Origin: Desulfobacteraceae bacterium UBA5616
Lineage (GTDB): Bacteria > Desulfobacterota > Desulfobacteria > Desulfobacterales > UBA5616
Length of the DNA: 22,132 bases
NCBI GenBank assembly: GCA_002423615.1
Contig: DIKO01000068.1
Coordinates: 1-22,132 of the forward strand
Direction: 5' to 3'
Made by a program: the position numbers and the translations under genes. Shown piece by piece: positions 15,692 through 22,132 of this stretch. The notes below the pieces were generated by a model. It saw only the letters and a program-made list of their open reading frames with translations. It had not been told where the DNA came from and ran no database searches. The stretch's first letter is position 1. Every line of letters begins with the position of its first letter.

Positions 15692-15724
15692 CTTTTTCTC
15701 CGGAGATTTTAAACGGGTTATATA

Positions 15725-16687
15725 TTAAAGCCCATGATAGGCCTCGTTCAAGTCATTTACCATTTGGCTTGTATTGTCATAAAAAACCTCGGCTCCCTTG
15801 GAAAAATGCATCAGAATGCGATTGATGGACGGGGAAACATAAGGGAAAATTTTTTCCAGGTTCGCTACCCGGTTGTTGAAAACGATGTTCAGATCATCTT
15901 CCCTCAACGAATCCAGGGCCGAAGGATTTTTTTTCCTCAAATCGTTCAACAGCACATCCCCCATGCCGACGATATACATGAAAATGTTCCCCAGCCCGAA
16001 AAGGTCGTAACTGTAGATGTTTTCTCTGTGAAGATAGTTGAAATCAAAATCAATCCAGCGGTACCGACCGGATTCCCGGTCGATGATGATGTGATCCCGG
16101 CGGATGTCCCCGTGCTTTTCATGGTGTTCATGAAGAAAAGCCACGGCCTCGACGCATTCCAGGAAATTTTTAAAAATATCCGGAAAAAGGGTATGATAGA
16201 AATCTTCATGTCCCACTTGGAGGGACAGGATATGGCTGTGGAGCGTTTTTCCGTAAATATAATCGATAACCCGAACCGTATTGCCCGCCGGGTCTTTTAC
16301 CGAATAGCCGTGCATGAAATTGGCATGGCCGGATACCAGGTTCAGGAGACGCGCTTCCTTTTTGGGGCTGCGGAAACAGTCGAAACTGAAATCACCGATA
16401 TGGGCCTGAAATTTTTCCCGGAATTCGAGCTTGACGATTTTCAGGCTCCCGTCATCCAGATCAATGGATCGCTTCACCCAGAATTTCTCCTCGTCGTCAA
16501 GGCCGAATCTGCCTTCTTTGGCGTTATGGCGGACATAATATGCTTTTTTGCCCAAAACGAGGGCATCCCCGTACCCAATCCGGAAAAAATCAGTGGTATC
16601 GTAATGAATTGTTCCGATGGGCGGCAACCGGGGAAACCACCGCGCAGCCAGGTCTTTTATGCTATTCAGGGAGAACCGTTCTTCCAT
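15725..16687 (-). CDS. Protein-kinase-like fold protein
   Basis: The product is 320 aa from the ATG at 16687 (AGAGG just upstream); a frame open to 16765 overlaps the preceding gene and looks like read-back. The C-lobe has a kinase catalytic loop HGDIRRDHI (192-200, Asp194) and a metal-binding motif DFD (213-215) in place of DFG. The N-lobe has a plausible Lys86 and an acidic helix residue Glu111 (KKEARLL). No membrane segment is visible. It could be a Ser/Thr kinase, a lipopolysaccharide-kinase-type enzyme or a small-molecule kinase. Coming 31 bp after the TiaS-like gene, it may phosphorylate the imported compound or regulate the transporter; neither is shown. Confidence 0.65.
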   Translation of the reverse strand: MEERFSLNSIKDLAARWFPRLPPIGTIHYDTTDFFRIGYGDALVLGKKAYYVRHNAKEGRFGLDDEEKFWVKRSIDLDDGSLKIVKLEFREKFQAHIGDFSFDCFRSPKKEARLLNLVSGHANFMHGYSVKDPAGNTVRVIDYIYGKTLHSHILSLQVGHEDFYHTLFPDIFKNFLECVEAVAFLHEHHEKHGDIRRDHIIIDRESGRYRWIDFDFNYLHRENIYSYDLFGLGNIFMYIVGMGDVLLNDLRKKNPSALDSLREDDLNIVFNNRVANLEKIFPYVSPSINRILMHFSKGAEVFYDNTSQMVNDLNEAYHGL

Positions 16688-16718
16688 TTCCCTCTTCCAC
16701 AGGCATCCAAATCCCGAT

Positions 16719-17435
16719 TTAGTGTTCTTTGGTTCCCACGACCCGCCAGAGGCCGGTCCCGACATTCACGACCGGCAAAACAGGAATCCCCCCCCACAGG
16801 CGGGGCCGGACCCATCCCAGGGTTTCAACTTTGTGATCATGCCAGGGGACCAGCGCGTTTCTGTCCATGGACAGCACTTTTATGCCCTTTTCTTCAAATC
16901 GACGAACGACTACATTCTCACCGTAATCCCTCAGTCTCCCGAATTCCACAAACCGGCCGCTCCATCCGGACAGTGTCAGACCGATGCCGGCGGCGGCGCC
17001 GATGATGCCGTCGTTGGTGCCGCCGTGGCCGGAAAGATGGGCTTTCCGGCTTGCTGTCATGGCCTCCTTCTGGGATACCCTGCGGGAGCAGCAGACCCTT
17101 CCAAAATCCATCAAGGCCGAAATCGCCGGATCGTTGTTCTGGTTCACCACGCATAAACCCGGATCGCTGCCTTCGATGTATAATGTCCGGATATGGTCCA
17201 CAGCCCGTTTGATCAACTCATCGGTGACATCGCCTTCCTCCGAATCCACCACGACGCAGGCGGAGCTGTTATTGGACGTATACGGGATGCCCTCCATCTT
17301 GGGAAGCTGCTGACGCAGCACACCCCACAACCTGCAACCTTCCGGAAGTTTTTCTTCAAACCAGCGGGCCAGTTTTCCAGTACCCCTGTCCGCATCCAGA
17401 ACATCCGTGTCGTCGAAGCCGATGTATGTCCTCAT
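16719..17435 (-). CDS. TiaS N-terminal-domain-like protein
   Basis: The product is 238 aa and resembles the catalytic and ferredoxin-like N-terminal part of archaeal TiaS, the enzyme that attaches agmatine to tRNA-Ile2. Visible signatures are IGFDDTD (5-11, TiaS IGIDDTDS), YTSNNSSACVVV (52-63), EGSDPGLCVV (88-97) and HGGTNDGIIGAAAGIGL (137-153). The OB-fold and zinc-ribbon tRNA-binding domains of archaeal TiaS are missing, and bacteria use TilS for this tRNA, so tRNA modification is unlikely. The start codon overlaps the stop of the upstream putative S-component gene (ATGA), with GAGGA upstream, indicating translational coupling. A role in processing or sensing the imported substrate, perhaps an amine, is inference. 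Confidence 0.7.
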   Translation of the reverse strand: MRTYIGFDDTDVLDADRGTGKLARWFEEKLPEGCRLWGVLRQQLPKMEGIPYTSNNSSACVVVDSEEGDVTDELIKRAVDHIRTLYIEGSDPGLCVVNQNNDPAISALMDFGRVCCSRRVSQKEAMTASRKAHLSGHGGTNDGIIGAAAGIGLTLSGWSGRFVEFGRLRDYGENVVVRRFEEKGIKVLSMDRNALVPWHDHKVETLGWVRPRLWGGIPVLPVVNVGTGLWRVVGTKEH

Positions 17436-18031
17436 GTTTTTTCCTCACCGTGTCTGCGTACTTCCGGATTATCTCCGAAGTGCCGCCCAATAATGCCGTG
17501 GGCGTTTAATTTTCCCATGATCGGCGGAACGAACAGGCTCCCGGCCATGCCGAAAAGGGTTCCGGATACGGAACCGATGAAGGCATGCTGAAGATTTACC
17601 GTGGGATCCATGCCGATCAGGTAGTCCACAAAATAGGTGTTTATAAATTTGGTGGAAGCAGCGAGGGCGGCGATGAGGATGCAAAAAAGATACCGGTTGT
17701 GCCATGCGGGAATAAGCATGGCGCCGATGTCAATGACGATCGCCGGAGGCAGGAATTTGAGCAGTATCAATGGCCCCCCCTTCCCCAGACCCAATACCAC
17801 AGCCATGATGCCCGCAATAAGCCCGGTAAAGGACGCTGAAAATCGATACGGGACACATGCCCTGGCGAGCATCAGAAAAAAAACCGTAAACAGCATGGAA
17901 TGGCCGGGGATACCGAGGTGCAGCCTCAGACCGGCCCGCAGAAGAACAATAAATACGGCGCAAAATCCAATGAACAGGGATTCCTTCAAGGACAGCCGGT
18001 TCAGGTTGAACAGGGATTTCATTTCCATCAT
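17432..18031 (-). CDS. Putative ECF transporter S component
   Basis: This integral membrane protein of up to 199 aa has about six hydrophobic segments. Length, topology and position beside EcfT and EcfA fit the substrate-binding S component of an energy-coupling factor transporter. I do not recognise the substrate subfamily; distinctive parts are RLHLGIPGHSM, LGLGKGGPLILLKFLPPAIVIDIG and KFINTYFVDYLIG. The ATG at 18031 overlaps the ecfT stop (ATGA) and adjoins GGAGG; Met4 (18022) has better ribosome-site spacing. Its stop in turn overlaps the TiaS-like start. Known vitamin S components would need sequence search to exclude. Confidence 0.7.
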   Translation of the reverse strand: MMEMKSLFNLNRLSLKESLFIGFCAVFIVLLRAGLRLHLGIPGHSMLFTVFFLMLARACVPYRFSASFTGLIAGIMAVVLGLGKGGPLILLKFLPPAIVIDIGAMLIPAWHNRYLFCILIAALAASTKFINTYFVDYLIGMDPTVNLQHAFIGSVSGTLFGMAGSLFVPPIMGKLNAHGIIGRHFGDNPEVRRHGEEKT

Positions 18032-18681
18032 CCTCCAGGCCAGTGGGTCCGTTTGGAAAATTTTCCAAAATCCCTGGCCTTTGCAGCCGTTGCGATGTCA
18101 TGGGCCGCCACCATGCACTGCACAATGGATGGGAATAAAAGGCAGTGCAGCACATCTTTCCAATTTTTGGGGTTGATCAGATCCGATGGCAGAATTCTCG
18201 CTCCCCGAAACACCTGGGCCTCATAAATGGTCCGGATCTCCCGGATCATCAGGGGCATAAACTGGATGCTCATGGCCAAGACAAAGGCCATGCGGCTGGG
18301 CATGATCTTTTCCAGTGTCATCACAATCTGGGTTTGGGGTGTTGTCTGAAGAAATATCACTCCGGGAAAAAATGCAAGAAATAATTGGATGGCCGTCAGA
18401 AAACCCGGAACCCACCCGGATTGAAAGCCGAACCGTAAAACATAAAGCCCGGTAATGATGAAAATCTGCCAGCAAAGAACTCTGATTTCACGCTTAAGGG
18501 TCAGGGGCCCCCTGCGAAACCATAACAGCACCACGGCGTTCAGAAGAAAAAGAACCAGCAGGGGTAACGGGGTTCTGGCGACAAAGGCACTGATGGAAAG
18601 AGCCATGCACAGCATCATTTTATACCCGGCGGATAATTGCCGTTCCCTCCCGGGCATCCCGCCCGGGTCCCTGGATGCCAT
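18028..18681 (-). CDS. ecfT: ECF transporter transmembrane protein EcfT
   Basis: This is the scaffold subunit that couples the ATPases to the S component (CbiQ/EcfT family). From the chosen ATG at 18681 it is 217 aa. The frame extends to 18768, but those codons overlap the end of ecfA, and Met38 (18657) is another option. Several hydrophobic helices are followed by the cytosolic coupling region, with degenerate forms of the two Ala-Arg-Gly motifs (EAQVFRGARI and TAAKARDFGK) that contact the ATPases. It starts 20 bp after the ecfA stop and overlaps the next start. Confidence 0.85.
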   Translation of the reverse strand: MASRDPGGMPGRERQLSAGYKMMLCMALSISAFVARTPLPLLVLFLLNAVVLLWFRRGPLTLKREIRVLCWQIFIITGLYVLRFGFQSGWVPGFLTAIQLFLAFFPGVIFLQTTPQTQIVMTLEKIMPSRMAFVLAMSIQFMPLMIREIRTIYEAQVFRGARILPSDLINPKNWKDVLHCLLFPSIVQCMVAAHDIATAAKARDFGKFSKRTHWPGG

Positions 18682-18700
18682 GACCGGGGAAAAAGCTTTC

Positions 18701-20080
18701 CTATTCGCGGGATGCAATTCCGCCTCCTGAAACCTCCAGCACCCTATCTGCATGTTTTTGCAGGCCATCCAGGTGATGACCGGTCCATATCAGGGTCATG
18801 TTCTTTTCTTCGGAAACAGACATGAGCAGGTCCTGTACTGTTTTTCTCCTCCGGAAGTCCAGACCGGCAAAAGGGTCATCCAGGATGAGCAAGGATGGGT
18901 GATGCACCAGAGCGCTTGCCAGAACCACCAGATGTTTCTGCCCGAAACTCAGTTTGTGGGGAGAGTGAGAGCCAAGGTGCTCCATCTCCATGAAACGAAG
19001 AAGGCGGTTCACCTCACCTTCGGCCTGGGATCGCGAAAATCCCATCCTTTTTAATGGGAAGGCGATTTCATCAAACACGGTATTCTCAAAGATCTGTTTC
19101 TGGGGATTCTGAAACAGGCAGCCGATTTTATGCCTCAGCCATTTCGGAGAGGGTGCTTTTCCGAAAACGGAAATCGTCCCCTTGGCCGGCGTGATATTGC
19201 CGGTCATGCATCTTAAAAGCGTGGTCTTGCCGGTGCCGTTGTCCCCATACACGCCCACCCTCCGGCCTTTTTCAATGGTGAAATTTGCCGAGGACCAGAT
19301 GGGAAGGGACTCATTCTCGGTTACGCACAGGTTTACCGCTTTGAGCAGGGATTCGGGATTTCCCTGCAGTTCTCTTGCTTTCGGAGGTGAATGCTCCGCC
19401 ATGGGTTGAATTTCAGGGGTATCGGCGGCAGGCCTCAGGGTTCCATCTTCAGCCAGTACCCGGTGAATGTCTATGATATCCGAAAAATAACCGGGGTGAT
19501 GTTCGCAGATCACAACCGCCACACCCTGATTTTTAAGGTCTGAGATGACATGTTTCAATTTTTGAATGCCCGGAGGGTCCAGCTGGGCACCGGGTTCATC
19601 CAGGAGAAGGATCCGGGGGGACATGGCCAGAATGGATGCCACGATTAAGCGGTATTTCTGGCCCATGGAAAGCTTTAAAACGGGAAAATCAAGAGGAAAA
19701 TCAAGGCCGACGGCAGACACGGCGCCTCGGATACGGCTTTCCATCCGATCGGGTGAAACGCACCTGTTTTCCAGACCGAAAGCTATTTCCGATCCGATGG
19801 TATTTGCCAGAAGCTGGGTTTCAGGATTCTGAAGCACAATTCCGATATCCGACCCTCGCAACTGCCCTGTCTTCCGGGACAGGATTTCACCCGAAAGTCG
19901 GCCGTCCGGCAACAGGTCTTTAATGGCGAGGAGCAGCGTGGACTTTCCCGATCCGGTAGGGCCGGTGATGCAGAGGCATTCCCCGGCATTGATCACCAGT
20001 TGGATGTCTTTAAGGACCGCATCACGGCTCCCCGGATAGGCATAGGAATATTTTTCTATCTTTAAAACAGGTTGCGTCAT
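18701..20080 (-). CDS. ecfA: Double ECF ATPase (EcfA1-EcfA2 fusion)
   Basis: Two ABC ATPase domains lie in one 459-aa chain, powering the ECF transporter. NBD1 (about 5-215) has Walker A GPTGSGKST (40-48), Q-loop QNPETQ, signature LSMGQ (137-141), Walker B LLLDE with Glu162, and a switch His in CEHH. NBD2 (about 245-455) has GDNGTGKTT (280-288), QNPQKQ, signature LSFGQ (377-381) and a switch His in TGHH. In NBD2 the Walker B ends LLILDD, so the catalytic Glu is replaced by Asp402, suggesting one weakened site. The QNPxxQ pattern is typical of ECF ATPases. It starts 5 bp after the TonB receptor stop. Confidence 0.92.
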   Translation of the reverse strand: MTQPVLKIEKYSYAYPGSRDAVLKDIQLVINAGECLCITGPTGSGKSTLLLAIKDLLPDGRLSGEILSRKTGQLRGSDIGIVLQNPETQLLANTIGSEIAFGLENRCVSPDRMESRIRGAVSAVGLDFPLDFPVLKLSMGQKYRLIVASILAMSPRILLLDEPGAQLDPPGIQKLKHVISDLKNQGVAVVICEHHPGYFSDIIDIHRVLAEDGTLRPAADTPEIQPMAEHSPPKARELQGNPESLLKAVNLCVTENESLPIWSSANFTIEKGRRVGVYGDNGTGKTTLLRCMTGNITPAKGTISVFGKAPSPKWLRHKIGCLFQNPQKQIFENTVFDEIAFPLKRMGFSRSQAEGEVNRLLRFMEMEHLGSHSPHKLSFGQKHLVVLASALVHHPSLLILDDPFAGLDFRRRKTVQDLLMSVSEEKNMTLIWTGHHLDGLQKHADRVLEVSGGGIASRE

Positions 20081-20085
20081 CAGCT

Positions 20086-22068
20086 CTAAAAGCGATACGC
20101 CATGCCGCCATAGACCGTTCTGCCGGCCTGGGGCAGGCCATAGCTCTGTTCATAGTTTTCATCCAGGATGTTATCGGATCCCAAATAGGCTTCGAGGGCG
20201 TTTTTGAAGAAAAGCTGGGATATCTTGAGGTTTATCAGGGTAAAATTATCCAGTGATTTTTTCAACCGCGGGGAATCATCATTATAAAAATACTGGTCCC
20301 TCACCATCAGGATGTCCCCATGCAGCATCAGCCCGAAATCAACTGCATAGGTGGTTTCCAGTCCGTATTTGTGTTTCGGGCGGTACTGGAGCTCGTCCAT
20401 CTCGGTGTTGTCGGACTCGTTCTCCGAATCGAGATACGTGTAGGACGCCCTCAGCGTCAGGCTGTCAAGAAGCCGTGCTTCCCCAGCGATTTCAACACCT
20501 GAAAAACGGTAATCCTCGAAATTCCGTGAAATGCCGTCAATGTCTTTTTCAATAAAACTCTCGGCATCGATTCGAAACAGGGTCAGGGAGACATCGGCAT
20601 CGGGGGACAGCCCCTGGGTGATACCGATCTCGTAGTGATCGGTTTTTTCCGCCTCGAGTTCCCGATTTCCCGAGCCGGGGTCATAAAGATCCCGGATGGA
20701 CGGAAACCTGATCTTATGGGCATAGGAAGCCTTCAGGCGGGTCTTGTCAAACAGGTCATAACCGGTCCCCAGAAGCCATGAACTGGCGTTTTCATCTCCC
20801 CCTTCGTCTTTGTTCATCCTGTGATATCCACAACCCACGACCACATCCAATTTATCCACAGGCGAAACCCCATATTCCAGGGAAAGCGTGTGAACGTTGA
20901 AGTCTTCCTCCTCTTCAAATGTGAGCTCATTACCTTTTTTATCAACCTCAAATCCATCGGCTTCCCAGTCATGGGTTTCGGTGATCAACGCCAAGGTGAC
21001 GAATCCCAGGTCATTCAGATCCATGGATCCCTGAAGGTTTGCTCCGAAAATCCGTGATGTCGAGTCGCTGGAATAGGCACCATTGGCAGCCTGGGTAGCA
21101 TAGGTCTCATCATCATACCGGTTTTCCGAAAGATCCTGTTCATTCAGATAAACCCATCCCCTGGTACTGAACCGGGATTTCGCGGCATGGGAAAACGCCA
21201 GTTGAAATGCGTTTCCGTCCAGGTCATCCAACCGGTCATATTTGGGTTTTTTGGTAAATGGGTCGTCTTTATCGTAATTCACCACGCTGGGAACACCGTT
21301 TTCGCCTTCCTGGTGCCCGGCGGACAGGCCGATCATGGTTCTGTCGCTCACGGAATAACCGAAATTGGCATTGAGGTTTTTCCGCTCAAAATCGCTGTTT
21401 TTCCTGCGGCCCCCGTCTTCGTATGCAGTTTCATGAAAATCATCGGAAAGGGGGAATCCTTCCTTGTCATACAGGCTTCCGCTGAGGAAAGCGTCGAATT
21501 TATCTCCCGCCCCGGAAACGGTGAAGCGGCCAATATACGCGTTTTCGCTTCCGGCCTCAACATGGGCTGTTCCATGGACGCCATCCCGGCCTTTTTGGGT
21601 AATGATGTTGATGATGCCGCCGTTTCCGCCGGGGCCGTACAAAAGGGAACCGGCTCCGGTGGTCACCTTGATTTCGGCGATGTTTTCCACAGGAATGGAG
21701 GTGGGATCGAACTGGCCGTCATAGGTGGAGTTAAACGGAATGCCGTCCAGCAAAAGAATGACATGGCGTGTTCTGAATCCCCGGATGTCCACTCTGGGGG
21801 TACCGGAATTGCCGATGCGGACATAAACCCCGGGGATCAGGTCGATAGCCTCGTCCAGGGTTCTGGCGCCGCTGTTCCGGATATCCTCGGCGGTGACCCG
21901 CGAAAGTGTGCCCACTTCTTCGGAACCGGTTTTCCGGGCGGAAACCACCACTTCTCCCAATGCATAGGGACGGTATTGAGAGCCATCCTCACTGTTTTTC
22001 TCCCCGGCAGAACTCATACCTGTGATGCTGAGGGCGGCGAGCAGAACCGAAACGAACATTTTTCTCAT
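20086..22068 (-). CDS. TonB-dependent outer-membrane receptor
   Basis: The product is 660 aa. A signal peptide (about residues 1-21, MRKMFVSVLLAALSITGMSSA) is followed by a TonB-box-like GEVVVSA at about 38-44. The plug domain comes next (TLDEAIDLIPGVYVRIG, VDIRGFRTRHVILLLDGIP, IKVTTGAGSLLYGPGGNGGIINI). A 22-strand-type beta-barrel ends in the aromatic GGMAYRF. AAGGAG lies 6 nt before the ATG. Plug features (DGIPFNS) recall cobalamin- and siderophore-type receptors, but the ligand is not determinable. It is the first gene of the ECF operon and would feed substrate to the ECF importer. The upstream 64 bp in the window show no riboswitch; the promoter is outside. Confidence 0.93.
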   Translation of the reverse strand: MRKMFVSVLLAALSITGMSSAGEKNSEDGSQYRPYALGEVVVSARKTGSEEVGTLSRVTAEDIRNSGARTLDEAIDLIPGVYVRIGNSGTPRVDIRGFRTRHVILLLDGIPFNSTYDGQFDPTSIPVENIAEIKVTTGAGSLLYGPGGNGGIINIITQKGRDGVHGTAHVEAGSENAYIGRFTVSGAGDKFDAFLSGSLYDKEGFPLSDDFHETAYEDGGRRKNSDFERKNLNANFGYSVSDRTMIGLSAGHQEGENGVPSVVNYDKDDPFTKKPKYDRLDDLDGNAFQLAFSHAAKSRFSTRGWVYLNEQDLSENRYDDETYATQAANGAYSSDSTSRIFGANLQGSMDLNDLGFVTLALITETHDWEADGFEVDKKGNELTFEEEEDFNVHTLSLEYGVSPVDKLDVVVGCGYHRMNKDEGGDENASSWLLGTGYDLFDKTRLKASYAHKIRFPSIRDLYDPGSGNRELEAEKTDHYEIGITQGLSPDADVSLTLFRIDAESFIEKDIDGISRNFEDYRFSGVEIAGEARLLDSLTLRASYTYLDSENESDNTEMDELQYRPKHKYGLETTYAVDFGLMLHGDILMVRDQYFYNDDSPRLKKSLDNFTLINLKISQLFFKNALEAYLGSDNILDENYEQSYGLPQAGRTVYGGMAYRF

Positions 22069-22132
22069 TTTTTCTCCTTTTTTCAGTTGGTTTCTGAATC
22101 TCTTACCGAATGACCTTCGGATAAACAGATAC

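Noticed and set aside
15734..17005. Plus-strand open frame of 423 codons
   Set aside because: It lies antisense across the kinase-like and TiaS-like genes, spans their junction, and has no recognisable motif; the minus-strand genes show clear domain signatures.
21187..22113. Plus-strand open frame of 308 codons
   Set aside because: It is antisense to the plug and barrel of the TonB receptor, a shadow of GC-biased codon positions.
22069..22132. Possible riboswitch (for example cobalamin) upstream of the TonB receptor
   Set aside because: Only 64 bp are available and they contain just an AAGGAG ribosome site; no conserved riboswitch box is visible.

Overview
The window looks like the chromosome of a Gram-negative, anaerobic, selenoprotein-making bacterium, most likely a sulfate-reducing Desulfobacterota relative (Desulfobacteraceae type). 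This is inferred from a TonB-dependent receptor (outer membrane), PlsY, a selenocysteine-containing SelD, a CoA-transferase fused to a GNAT domain, a CooT nickel protein and a stand-alone second EF-G. Only the protein sequences and gene order support the assignment; no rRNA is present.

Layout. 1-770: no convincing gene, only a short imperfect direct repeat and a doubtful small membrane ORF; it lies just beyond the 3' end of a tRNA-Thr(CGU) gene (772-847, minus) and its terminator. 1125-2543 (minus): a PilZ protein and selD, whose codon 19 is an in-frame UGA followed by a bacterial SECIS-like hairpin. 2680-7660 (plus): acetyl-CoA hydrolase/transferase-GNAT fusion, an unrecognised 257-aa protein, and an EF-G paralogue with its own promoter. 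7709-9130 (minus): a secreted M48 metalloprotease with TPR repeats. 9263-13378 (plus): a compact run of parA, parB, a DUF3842 protein, cooT and an unusual IspH-UbiA fusion. 13409-14032 (minus): plsY. 14177-15099 (minus): a two-gene MaoC/hot-dog hydratase unit with its own promoter, which has an inverted repeat lying in the spacer.

15224-22068 (minus) is the most interesting part. Seven closely packed genes run TonB-dependent receptor, double-ATPase EcfA, EcfT, a small polytopic protein resembling an ECF S component, a bacterial protein resembling the N-terminal part of archaeal TiaS, a protein-kinase-like protein and a UspA protein. A clear intrinsic terminator overlaps the last stop codon. 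The TonB receptor plus ECF module would form a complete outer-to-inner membrane uptake route for a scarce small molecule. The TiaS-like protein is joined to the S component by an ATGA stop/start overlap and is therefore likely to act on, or sense, the imported compound. The substrate cannot be read from the sequence.

Other points worth attention are the Sec-type SelD, the IspH-UbiA fusion (isoprenoid precursor synthesis joined to prenyl transfer), and an Asp where related CoA-transferases have the catalytic Glu.
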